64,000 nt of DNA. Source: Biomphalaria glabrata (lineage: Eukaryota > Mollusca > Gastropoda > Planorbidae). This document shows, in pieces, positions 1 through 10,692 of this stretch. The notes under the pieces are model-generated. The model worked only from the letters and a program-made list of their open reading frames with translations. It was not told the origin of the DNA and did not search any database. Location: assembly GCF_947242115.1 (NCBI RefSeq), contig NC_074721.1, forward strand, positions 35,938,754 to 36,002,753, read 5' to 3'. Position numbers and translations under genes: made by a program. The first letter of the stretch is position 1. Each line of letters begins with the position of its first letter.

Positions 1-445
1 TTAATACATTCGTTCGCTGTTCGCTAAATAAAGCTGCGTAGCCGTGTTGAGATAGGCCTATATTCATTCATGAAAAAAGGTCACGCATGCGCAACACAGA
101 ATGAACTCTATAAAAGGCAACTAGATTAGTGTAGATTTAGATCTATGTCTACCTCAAGATCTACTTTATACTTTACCACATGAACATACAAAATTAAGTC
201 TATTCATCTCAATTTTTAATCAAATATATGTAGGCCTACAAGCAAATGTTTTAATTTGGAAAAATGGATTTAAGCCTATTAGCTATTCTGATTTGATAGC
301 TTCATTCACCCTATTTTTACATTGACACATTCGCTTTACTTATTACATTATTATTTCGTTTAATTGTTTACAAAACACTCTCAGTGACTATATCGACAGT
401 AATGCGCAAATAAAGACCCGCGGGTCGCGGGTAACATATGTCTAG
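1..445 (+). mobile_element. Helitron-like element, 3' part (copy 1)
   Basis: The 3' end has the classic layout: a GC hairpin (ACCCGCG-GGT-CGCGGGT, about 419-435), a short spacer, then terminal CTAG (442-445) followed by T. The element enters the window from the left, so its 5' end is not seen. About 200 bp before the end are shared, with few changes, with copy 2 ending at 1622. Confidence 0.7.
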
Positions 446-1621
446 TATATTATAAAGTAGAATGTGAGGGGTATGTATGTATGTATGTATGTATGTATGT
501 TACTTATAGACATCAAAACCGCTTGACCAATCTTGATAAAACTAGGCAGGAATGTTCCTTGGGTACCAACTTAGACCTTAGTGAATGTATTGTAGCCCTA
601 AAACAAATGTAAGACCCTCAAAAAAAATAAAGTTGTCCGACTCTATTACAGCTATAGTATTTTATGGATCTAGGCCATGTCTACAATGTTGACATGAGAA
701 AAGATAGAAAGGATTTAGACCTAGATCTAATTTTAAGAAATACACTTTGCGCATATAGTTTTCTACTTTGACACATGAAAAGACAAAAGAAGATCCATTG
801 ATTTCATTATATAATAAAATTAACCTTCAATTTTGTGTTTCAAAAGCATTTTTTACATTAATTAGTTCCTTATATCTGTGACTACAGATTTCCTGACGAA
901 CATTCTTTCATTAGATCTATATTCATTCATGAATCGCGTACTAAAAATTATTTCGTTTAATTGTTCACTTTATAATACCATCCCTAGATCTAAAACTCTA
1001 ATCCAACTCTAAGATGATAAAACTTCTCTTCGCACAGATAGTTTTATACTTTAACACATAAATATATTAATTAAAGTCCATTCATTTCATATTTTGATCA
1101 AATAAACATTCAAAATTGGTTTTCTAAAGTTACATTCGTTTACGAAAGCTGCGAAGCCGAGTTGAGATAGGCCTAGATCTATATTCATTCATGAATCGCG
1201 TACTAAAAATTATTTCGTTTAATTGTTCACTTTATAATCCCATTTATTTAACAAAGCTATCGCTCTTTTCGTTTTTAATAGATAAGAATGTATCGACTTT
1301 GGGTAAACCATTTTCGCAAAACTAATTTTATTTTCGTAGCGAAACTGAAATAACGTGAAAGGATCATTAGCTACGTTTAACATACATTTAAATCCAATCC
1401 ACTAGATTATTCAAAAGCAAATGTTTTAATTTAAATAAAAATGGATTTAAGCCTATTAGCTATTTTGATTTGATAGCATTATTCACACTATTTTTACATT
1501 GACACATTCGCTTTACCTATTACATTATTATTTCGTTTAATTGCTTACAAAACACTCTCAGTGACTATATCGAAAGTAATGCGCAAATAAAGACCCGCGG
1601 GTCGCGGGTAACATATGTCTA

Positions 1622-1622
<1 letters not shown>
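446..1622 (+). mobile_element. Helitron-like element (copy 2), head to tail with copy 1
   Basis: Begins directly after copy 1 (TC at 441-442 overlaps the previous terminus). Near its 5' end are a TATTATAAAGTAGAATG stretch, a (TATG)n microsatellite at 474-500, and a conserved segment CCGCTTGACCAATCTTGAT near 511-530 that recurs in the minus-strand copy at 16.46-17.94 kb. It ends with the same hairpin and CTAG at 1619-1622, followed by T and a (TA)n tract. No Rep/helicase coding is visible, so it is non-autonomous. Confidence 0.65.

Positions 1623-1686
<64 letters not shown>
1623..1686. repeat. (TA)n microsatellite
   Basis: Nearly pure TA dinucleotide run directly downstream of a Helitron-like 3' end. 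Confidence 0.95.
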
Positions 1687-1689
<3 letters not shown>

Positions 1690-1854
1690 TGTTTGTTAAT
1701 ATGTATAATGTCCTATGTCCAAGCATAAAGACAGTCGACCTACATCTTTATATTCCAGACTATAAGGGCATTTTCTTTGAAGTTAAAAAGTTACACAATT
1801 ATTCATTAAACCTGATAAGACATAAATCAATTAATGAGAAAATTAGATGTATAT

Positions 1855-2085
1855 ATGGATTTAATCCCCTTATTACCTTTTGACATGTTTTTTCTCCCAC
1901 TTCCCATTCTCGGATAAAGTTGAAATTTGGGTTAATTATTCATAGTCGATAGCAAAACACGAATCAATCCGAAAATTAACCAATTAGTTAATCGTTTAGT
2001 ACGTAATTATTAAGTTTTGTTTTATATAGCAGAAAGGGAGATAAACCCCGTAATTGTAAGATAAATGGAAGTACTTCAGATAAGC
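1855..2085 (+). repeat. Dispersed AT-rich repeat ('TCTCCCACTTCC' family)
   Basis: One of about nine copies in the window of an interspersed family. Shared blocks are TCTCCCACTTCCCATTCTCGG, a GAAACTTTGCACAATTATTT-like block and an AACCAATTAGTTAATTA-like block. Other copies: 6500-6700, 6745-6960, 20000-20185, 43640-43870 (plus); 10855-11245, 41235-41400, 42530-42965 (minus). Several copies begin with a (CTGT)n tract. The class is unknown, and I see no coding sequence or TIRs. Confidence 0.6.
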
Positions 2086-2219
2086 TTTATTTTCAAACGT
2101 TTTTTTCAATTGCTTGTTTCCTGTGAGTTGGGACAAAACAAAAAAAAGGCTTTTACAAAATAGAAATTTAAAGATCTGGGACGCTCTGAGTACCAATTTC
2201 ATCTTGCCAGTCGAACACA

Positions 2220-2475
2220 AGTATTGAGGTATTCATGAAGTTGAACACAAACATTCATCAAGTCTAACACAAGTATTCATCAACCCCAACATAAGTATTC
2301 ATCAACTGCAACATAAGTATTTATCAAATCCAGCATGGGTATTCATCAACTGCAACATAAGTATTCATCAAATCTAGCATAAGTATTCATCAACTGCAAC
2401 ATAAGTATATATGAAGTCCAACACAAGTATTCATCAACAACTAACACAGGTATTCATCAACTCTAACATAAGTGG
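2220..2475. repeat. 22-bp tandem repeat
   Basis: About eleven imperfect units of AGTATTCATCAACTGCAACA type (period about 22 bp). Confidence 0.85.
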
Positions 2476-2479
2476 GCCT

Positions 2480-3145
2480 ATTCAGAAGGACTTTGTCAAT
2501 GATGCTACATATTTCTAACCTGCAAGTTATTCCAAGTTGCAGTACCACTCAACCTAACTCAATATAGCCTACTTTATACCTTTAGCAAGGCTACAGCATA
2601 TCTGCCCACGGACTCCCCGTACATTTCTCTCTAACCGCAGCATTTATTTGTTTATTTATTGGTTTTATCTATTTATTTATTTGTGTTCAAACCAGAAGAT
2701 ATGAAGGATTGAATTCGAGTGTCGAATAACCTAACGTTAAAGCAAGCAAAAGAGCAAAGCCAGACATTTTGACATAACTAGGCCGCTGTCAGCCAGACGC
2801 CATAGGACAAGTCTTTAAAAAGAAGATGTCCACCTTTTTGCCGGACATCTGGTTACCCCAAAAGTTAATGATGGTATAAATGATAACTTGAGAAGTAGTA
2901 GGCTAATTCTTGATCTAATGTTCTATATCAACATTTCTTGATGCTTGATTATTGTGTAATGGAGAAGTTAAAGAACACTATTTACATATTACATTTGGAC
3001 ATTACATCATTATTACGTGGTATATAGACGTTTACGCATGACACGTAATTTGCATATATTGAACAACCGCATACATCACATTGCGCCATCAGCATCTGGA
3101 CAACAGATGGTGGACTTGAAGTTATTTTGTGAAGAAATGTTCGAA
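2480..3145. other. No gene seen
   Basis: AT-rich sequence without coding signal. It holds only short T/A-rich tracts before the tRNA-Ile gene. Confidence 0.5.
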
Positions 3146-3254
3146 GCCCCGGTGGCACAATCGGTTAGCGCGCCGTACTTATAGACAGTACCTTCCCCAT
3201 GAGGTCATGGGATAAGTTATGCGGAGGTTGTGAGTTCGATCCTCACCCGGGGCA
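3146..3254 (+). tRNA. tRNA-Ile(UAU) with a 35-nt intron
   Basis: Cloverleaf with a 7-bp acceptor stem (GCCCCGG/CCGGGGC, discriminator A), D arm, anticodon stem CCGTA/TGCGG and T arm GTGAG-TTCGATC-CTCAC. The anticodon TAT lies at 3180-3182. An intron at 3184-3218 sits one base 3' of the anticodon, the canonical position. The family is known to carry introns in animals. A run of T residues begins two bases after the gene and would serve as the Pol III terminator. Only the tRNA itself is intact here; its flanks are repeats. Confidence 0.95.
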
Positions 3255-3524
3255 GATTTTTTTTTACTTATAATAATGAAAAAAGTAACAATGACGATGA
3301 CAATAATATGTAGAGTATATGAAGAAAGAACAAATGGTAAAGATAAAGCGTCAAACATTTTTTTCCCTAAGACATGCTGTATTGTTATCGTAAGTTGTAA
3401 CTACTAAGTAGACACATACGTAGATAGAGTCTATACATGGAGTCTCAGAGATATGGGGAAAGTGAAGTACACAAAATTAGATGGACATGTTACATTCTAA
3501 TTAATTTTTGAATAAATAGATATA

Positions 3525-3693
3525 CACTGCTTTAAAAAAAAATAGGTGCCGGTACTCAGTAATAGATTGCATAACAATTAACTACTAATAAATTAATAAT
3601 AAACGTTAAAATAGAAAAGTAATATTTTTTTTCACCACATTCAAAAAGGTGCCCGTACGCAGTAAAGGTGAGTACCGTCACAAAAAAGCAGTG
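3525..3693. mobile_element. MITE, copy 1 of a family with CACTGCTTT ends
   Basis: 169-bp inverted-repeat element, CACTGCTTT... to ...AAAGCAGTG. The inner arms share GGTACTCA/TGAGTACC. The internal segment matches the copy at 48446-48626. It is flanked by TATA on both sides. Confidence 0.65.
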
Positions 3694-3733
3694 TATATAA
3701 ATATATATATATATATATGTGTGTGTGTGTATT

Positions 3734-3768
<35 letters not shown>

Positions 3769-3775
3769 TGTAGCT
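3694..3775. repeat. (TA)n(TG)n(GA)n compound microsatellite
   Basis: TATA, GTGTGT and GAGAGA runs follow one another, next to the MITE. Confidence 0.9.
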
Positions 3776-4244
3776 TTTCAAAATCGACACTTACAGCTGG
3801 AAAAAAAGTGCCACTGAATAGATCCACATGGAGAGCGAGCATAAAGGAAGTGGGTCCCGTATTGCAGATGCTATACACAACAGCAGCAGAAAGAAGGGTG
3901 ATAATGCAACGGTGCCTGGTGATTACATATGCCCAGGTTTAGTCACACAAGTTGCAAAGTGAAAAGATTGTCTCTCGAGACGAAAAATGTCATATGTATA
4001 TATACATACATACAACTAGTAAGTTGTGTCGTTGTGTGAGTATCAATGCATAATGAAAAGAAAATTCATTGATTGAAGATTGTTTAAATATCTCACGACG
4101 ACTAAGAATTATTCATAAGATTGCAGATAGAAAGCAATACAAAATATTTAGTAATTTAAATGTTTATTGTTATCTGCTCTTTGTTTGGAGCTCTCCAATT
4201 TCAGAGATTTTTCTTTCACTTAGTAGGCGTGCTGTCTATATTAT

Positions 4245-4301
4245 TAGTGAACAACTGCTCCTTCTTCCCTGGTGCCATTAGAGCGTGGAGAGGGTTGCCT
4301 G
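4245..4301 (+). mobile_element. CR1/L2-like LINE remnant (extreme C-terminus)
   Basis: Translates as CSFFPGAIRAWRGLPE, the typical last motif of a CR1/L2-like reverse transcriptase. Only about 55 bp are recognisable, and the sequence then passes directly into an LTR fragment. Confidence 0.55.
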
Positions 4302-4680
4302 AATATGAAGGTGACGGTGGGAAGAGGTTAGCTATGCAGTGTGAATTATGCAAGACAAATGGTATTGTCGTCTGCAGTCTTAGGTAGGACAGACGACCAC
4401 AGAAAGCCAGACTAAAAAGATGTGGTTTTTTTTTTAAGTGAGTAAGATTTTCTTCAAAATACTTTTTTATATTAGGCCTATTATAAAAGTCTACTATATT
4501 TTTTTTTTGCATTTCATCTCACGTTGAATAAGTTTGTATTGTAATAAAAGTTATATTTACTTTAGTTCACACCAGAAGTTATTCAAGGTATTTCAAGTTT
4601 CACAAGTTAAGATTTAATACGCCTACAACAGTTTAGTTGTCTACCAGCAGACTGGTGCTACAGGTCAACGACCGGCAACA
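4302..4680 (+). mobile_element. LTR fossil, family A, truncated
   Basis: Matches the LTR-like family also seen at 16318-18194, 39046-39421 and 44190-44589. It shares the TATA-like and poly(A)-signal region and an end reading GTCAACGACCGGCAACA. The 5' part is missing and no internal region is attached. Old. Confidence 0.6.
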
Positions 4681-5319
4681 CCACTGAATCAGACAGGAAA
4701 ACCAATGACAAGGAAGAATTTAAGTCCCTAATTAACTTGCTAGACTAGATTGACTCATGGACACGCGTTCCCCTGTAGAAGGAACCTCTGTAATTGATAA
4801 GTTAAAACCTGGATTTGTGAGTTTACAGATTTTTTTGAGGCTTTGCAGACGATGGCATTGTTTTTCTTGGGCATTGGATAAGACCAAATACCCCTCCCCC
4901 CTCACACCACAAGCTAGCACTTTTTCACCCCATGCGCACACACACACACACACGCTAATGATGCCAGAAGATATCATTGAAAGGTGACACATCCGCCATA
5001 TTTGTGTTGTCCTTAATCTTGACGTCTGAAGAGCTCTTCATCTAGCTGCTAACTCTGGGCTGCTAATAGGGCTCGAAACATAAGGGGAAAAAACCTGGGA
5101 TTATTTTTTGGACTCCGGCTCAATGTCAACACATGTCAAATTATCTTCTCTTTGTCTCTAATTTACAAAGGCTTCGATAGACTTATAATTAATTAAAGAT
5201 TTTTCTCTTTAACCCCCCCCCCAAAAAAAAAGTCTGAGCAAACACTAGAGTTAGAATTGTATTAAAAATTTCGACTAATCTTTTATTAAGGTAATGAAAC
5301 TGTTAGAATAAATTTGATA

Positions 5320-5830
5320 CCCACCTCCACCTACAACAGAAATACCAACACCACTAACAAAACACCGACACCACTAACTACAATAACCATAAAAAACAAC
5401 ACTAACACCAACAAAAGCAATTAACAACAACAAAAAACACGAACAACAACACCAAAAAAAAAAACCTCCACCAACAACATAAACACTGCAACCAACAATA
5501 CCAATAACATCACCGAATCATTACCACCACCAACAATACCACAAATACCACCACCAGCAACCACAACAACATTAAAACCAACAACACCAAGAATAAAAAT
5601 AACAATAAAAAACAGCACCATCAACATCGACAACTACATCACACACACAAAAAAAGAACACCATTAATAACCCCAACAACTCCAACCAATCCCCAAAAAA
5701 AACACTAAACAACACATCAACAACAACACCAATGCCAACAACGTAAGCCCTACCAACAACCGCACCAATAACGATATTAACAACAACATCAATCCTACGT
5801 CCAACAACACCGCTAACAAATGCAGCTCAA
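5320..5830. repeat. AAC/ACC-rich low-complexity tract
   Basis: Irregular CAACAACACC-type trinucleotide-rich sequence of about 500 bp. The open frames on the minus strand come from its simple composition. Confidence 0.85.
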
Positions 5831-5899
5831 CATCAGTATTAAAATCTGTTAACGAAGCGCTTTGGTTCAAAGATCTGGCCTTAAACATTCTTCTACTCT

Positions 5900-6500
5900 T
5901 TCAATTGTATTCTAGAATTACATAAGAGGTCCTCCGGTTTAAATAAAACTGATGCACTGATATAGTGAAATTGGAAGTCCTGCATACAAAAATACATATT
6001 TTGTTACTGTTTGTTATTGTAAATGGGTAAAAAAAAAAGATTTTTTAAAGTAATCGTAAAGCTTTTGAAAAACTTCCATTTATATATATATTTTATTATA
6101 TATATATATTTACAGAACTTGCAATGTTTCCAATGTGATATATTGTATTGTGTACTGTATTTTTACATGGGTAAATCCACAGCCGATATTAGGCGGGATT
6201 ACTAATTTTAGCTTGCATACCAGATGATTGCGAACGTTTGCGCAAGACACCAAGTCACAGGAACTGTTTGTTTATTCAATTTAATTAATTTTGCCTTGGG
6301 CGTAAATCAAATTTTTTTTTTCAATGAATTTCTCTCAAAATAAAATCAGAACAGGATTAGCTTGATTGAATTTCACTAGCTTACAATAATATTCGATTAC
6401 CTCCCCTTTTTCATCCTATTTCTTTGACTGAATTATTAAAGATTGATTTAAAACAAGTTCTGGTGTTGTTGTTTTTTTTTGTTACAAATCTACAATATCT
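5900..6500. other. No gene seen
   Basis: AT-rich, with TATA-type low-complexity patches near 6080-6110. No conserved coding pattern. Confidence 0.5.
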
Positions 6501-7420
6501 ACACTCACTCTCGTCTGCTAAATAGTTTGAACATATTTTTTTCTTCCTTTTTCCCAACCTCAGATCAAGTTGAAACTTTGCACAACTATTTATTGCACCT
6601 GACAAAACATGAATCAATAATAATAAAAAACAAAACAATTAGTTAATTAATTATTGTTGATTTCTTTTTTTTTTTTAATGTCGAAAAAAGAGGAATAACT
6701 GCTACTTAATGAGAGATGTGGATGTATATATATATATATATATATGGATTTAATCCCCTTACTACGTTTTAACACGCTTTTATTTTCCACTTCCCATTCT
6801 CGGATCATCTTGAAGTTTGGCACAATTATTTATAGTCGATGACTATACACAAATCAATCCAAAAATTAGTACTAATGAATAAATATTGTTTTATATGGCA
6901 GAAAGGAGGATAATCCCTGCCATTTTCAGATAAATGGGCATTAATTAGCGACTCTTTGCCTTAGAAAAGCTTTGTTTGTTTTTTTTAGCCTTTTTTATTT
7001 AATTAACTCTAATTGAACATGAAACTAAAAGACGAGATCAAAGCAAGAGCTCAAAGATTGTTTGAAGTTTTTATTTCCATTTTCCAATGATATGTAGGCT
7101 GCTGTAATAGTCCGCTTAGTCCAACGGCTTGTAAAGACTATCAGAATATAGGTGGAAACGAATTGGAAAAAATTAGGTTAATTGCACACTATGTCTATTA
7201 AGTTAAAAAAAACATGAACAAATAAACAAATATTTAGTTAATTAAGCATGTAATTGCGCAAGTATCACACAACTTTCTCATATTTATGCCAACAAGGGCT
7301 GTTTTTTTTTTCAGTTTGATTTCTTAACGAAATCACACGTTCATATTATTTTTAAAAAAAACTTTTCAAAACATTATTTTGTTCTTCGATGGTAACACAA
7401 AAATACAACTTTGGCTTCAA

Positions 7421-7662
7421 GATGGTCGAAATCCTGGCTTGTTTTGCTTTGCCCATTTGCTTTGTATATTCATAATGTGTCATGTACTTGAGTCTTTGGC
7501 CACAAGATGGTCGAAATCCTGGCTTGTTTTGCTTTGCCCATTTGCTTTGTATATTCATAATGTGTCATGTACTTGAGTCTTTGGCTACAAGATGGTCGAA
7601 ATCCTGGCTTGTTTTGCTTTGCCCATTTGCTTTGTACATTCATAATGTCTCATGTACATGAG
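7421..7662. repeat. 85-bp tandem repeat, three copies
   Basis: Copies start at 7421, 7506 and 7591 with GATGGTCGAAATCCTGGCTT. Very few differences, so the array is recent. Confidence 0.92.
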
Positions 7663-8007
7663 TCTAAGGAAGTATCATTGAGATCAGGAGCTCCGTTAGT
7701 TGATCAAAGTTCATTGAATCATTATTTCTGATGATTAGGGAATGTGATATGTTCCTACCACAAAGCTAATATCAAACACGCACACACACACACAGCAAAC
7801 GACGCTGTAAATGGATCAGCTCATGGAAACGAATGCCTGGGAATTAGCGGTGGTCAGAACGATGTCGCCCACACACCAGTCCCCCCACCCCCTCTCCACG
7901 AAGCTGATGTATCCAAAGCAACGACAAGTGCTAGTTTGGGGTCAGTGGCGTCGTAGGTTCTGCCAGGGTGTAGTACTGGGTGCTGCAAACTCCCTAAGGG
8001 TCGTCAC

Positions 8008-8130
8008 AGCTAACATCACTTTCACACAGCCAACATTTCTAGCATTCAGCTAACATCACTTTCACACAGCCAACATTTCTAGCATTCAGCTAACATCACT
8101 TTCACACAGCCAACATTTCTAGCATTCAGC
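8008..8130. repeat. 40-bp tandem repeat leading into the 20-bp satellite
   Basis: Three identical 40-bp units combining CTAACATCACTTTCACACAG with a diverged half-unit CCAACATTTCTAGCATTCAG. They are built from the same 20-bp ancestor as the array that follows. Confidence 0.88.
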
Positions 8131-9310
8131 TAACATCACACACATACGGCTAACATCCCTACCAGACAGCTAACATCACTACAACACAGTTAACATCACT
8201 ACCACACAGCTAACATCACTACAGCACAGCCAATATCACTACCGCACAGCTAACATCACTACCACACAGCTAACATCACTACCGCACAGCTAACATCACT
8301 ACCACACAGCTAACATCACTACCGCACAGCTAACATCACTACCAGACAGCTAACATCACTACCGCACAGCTAACATCACTACCACACAGCTAACATCACT
8401 ACCACACAGGTAACATCACTACCACACAGCTAACATCACTACCACACAGCTAACATCCCTACCGCACAGCTAACATCCCTACCGCACAGCCAATATCACT
8501 ACCGCACAGCTAACATCACTACCGCACAGCTAACATCACTACCGCACAGCCAATATCAATACCGCACAGCCAATATCACTACCACACAGTTAACATCACT
8601 ACCACACAGCTAACATCACTACCACACAGCTAACATCACTACCACACAGCTAACATCACTACCACACAGCTAACATCACTACAGCACAGCCAATATCACT
8701 ACCGCACAGCTAACATCACTACCACACAGCTAACATCACTACCGCACAGCTAACATCACTACCACACAGCTAACATCACTACCGCACAGCTAACATCACT
8801 ACCAGACAGCTAACATCACTACCGCACAGCTAACATCACTACCACACAGCTAACATCACTACCACACAGGTAACATCACTACCACACAGCTAACATCACT
8901 ACCACACAGCTAACATCCCTACCGCACAGCTAACATCCCTACCGCACAGCCAATATCACTACCGCACAGCTAACATCACTACCGCACAGCTAACATCACT
9001 ACCGCACAGCCAATATCAATACCGCACAGCCAATATCACTACCACACAGTTAACATCACTACCACACAGCTAACATCACTACCACACAGCTAACATCACT
9101 ACCACACAGCTAACATCACTACCACACAGCTAACATCACTACCACACAGGTAACATCACTACCACACAGGTAACATCACTGCCACACAGGTAACATCACT
9201 ACCACACAGGTAACATCACTACCACACAGCTAACATCACTACCACACAGCCAACATCACTACCACACAGCTAACATCCCTACCACACAGCTAACATCACT
9301 ACCACACAGT
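8131..9310. repeat. 20-bp minisatellite with a higher-order 460-bp duplication
   Basis: About 59 units of CTAACATCACTACCACACAG type (period 20). Variant units (GCACAGCCAATATC, CAGACAG, ACACAGG, CATCCCT) fall in the same order in 8197-8656 and 8657-9116. The array therefore contains a 23-unit block copied once with no base difference that I could find. Confidence 0.95.
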
Positions 9311-9575
9311 TAACATCACTACCACACAGCTAACACCCCCCACACAGGTAACATCACTACCACACAGCTAACATCACTACCACACAGCTAACACCCCCCC
9401 CCACACAGGTAACATCACTACCACACAGCTAACACCCCCCACACAGCTAACATCACTACCACACAGCTAACACCCCCCACACAGGTAACATCACTACCAC
9501 ACAGCTAACACCCCCCACACAGCTAACATCACTACCACACAGCTAACACACCCCACACAGGTAACATCACACACG
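9311..9575. repeat. Right end of the satellite with a 38-40-bp composite unit
   Basis: Units alternate a normal 20-mer with a CTAACACCCCCCACACAGGT variant, about six times. Confidence 0.9.
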
Positions 9576-10096
9576 AACCTAAGAACAACCACGCTTATGA
9601 TATTTTCTTGAACATGATTTCCATGACGATGATAAGAAACCAATAGACTAATAGATATACAAGAATATATTCAGATGACGAGAAGACATTGAATTCTAAC
9701 ATCAGCAACATACAAGATGAACTTTTGATAGACATTATTGTAACATTAGCTACAGGGCCGGATTAAATTTGTAAGGGGCCTCTCGTTGCAGCTTTCCAAG
9801 CGCTGCAATACCTGCAATGTGTGTGTATGGAAGGGGGAGGGGAGGAGAAAAGTCTTCAATGAATATGTTTGAACAAGAACTGATGTATAGTTTGAGATCC
9901 GTTGTATATATGTTCATTATCTACCTGCACGATGTATGACTTAGTGAAGTGACTCTTGAATAGCAAAGTCGTGTAATTATGTGCTAATATTGAACTTTGC
10001 AGTTGTTTTTTTTTGGTGAATTTATAAATTTGCCAAGTTGTTGTTTAAGTGGCCAACGAGTGTATTGGAAGTGAACGACATAACCCAAAAAAAAAC
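9576..10096. other. No gene seen
   Basis: Contains one possible hAT-type terminus (CAGGGCCGGATTAA near 9753) with no partner. Nothing else recognised. Confidence 0.4.
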
Positions 10097-10270
10097 GAGG
10101 ATGGCTGCCTGGTTGTGTGGTGTGCGCTCTGGAGTTTGACCGATGGTCCCGGGTTCCTACCTTATCTGCTGCCATCCCCCGTCGTCCTGCGGGAGGTTTG
10201 GACTAAGAAGTAAACTATCTTCAACACTGAAGGAACATCCGAAACATGTCAAACATTTTACAAACAATTA
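10097..10270 (+). mobile_element. SINE, family 2 (tRNA-like head)
   Basis: Shares GAGGATGGCTGCCTGGT, a GGTCCCGGGTTC box-B-like segment, GCGGGAGGTTTGGACTA and GAAGGAACATCCGAAACATG with copies at 24806-24970, 36805-36995 and (minus) 46298-46470. It lies just downstream of the SLC45 stop codon. Confidence 0.75.
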
Positions 10271-10464
10271 CATGGTGGATGAAAATAATTATAATAAAAA
10301 AAAATGGTAAGAGAATTGAACTGGTTGTCATATATTATCTTATCTTTGTTAGAACTCTTAGTTGGGGGGGGGGGTGATAGATTTGAGATCTCTTTAAAAG
10401 ATGGAGGCTCTCATGATGATGTAGTTAGTCCCTCCTCTTCCTCCGCCTCTGCAACACCAGGCGC

Positions 10465-10692
10465 TCATAAGTCCAGGTATGTGACCTGAGTGGCAGTGAG
10501 AGAGCCCAAAAAGCTGAGGATGGCGCTGGTGACGATGACCGCCACCGTACTGTCCACCGCAGTGACCACTGTCCCCATCAAGACCGAGAGCAGGAACTGG
10601 GCCAGGAATACCATGCTGCTGATGATGGCTACGTCGGTGCCGAGGCCTCGAACTTGTTTGCAGTCCCCCAGAGAGGGGTCTCCGTGAGAGAA
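10465..10692 (-). CDS. SLC45: SLC45 gene, terminal coding exon
   Basis: 228 nt beginning FSHGDPSLGD and running through VRGLGTDVAIISSMVFLAQFL (the conserved RGxGxD motif and helix 11) to a last helix and a short tail ending VTYLDL, then TGA (reverse complement of 10465-10467). The acceptor is ATTCTCAG. I see no AATAAA-type signal on the minus strand down to the SINE at 10.1-10.27 kb, so the 3' UTR end is not placed. Confidence 0.92.
   Translation of the reverse strand, partial: FSHGDPSLGDCKQVRGLGTDVAIISSMVFLAQFLLSVLMGTVVTAVDSTVAVIVTSAILSFLGSLTATQVTYLDL

Noticed and set aside
8131-9575. Possible CRISPR array
   Set aside because: Units are contiguous 20-mers without unique spacers, and the genome is eukaryotic.
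9753-9800. hAT terminus CAGGGCCGGATTAA
   Set aside because: No partner end nearby; a similar inverted scrap at 21783 is too far away to pair.
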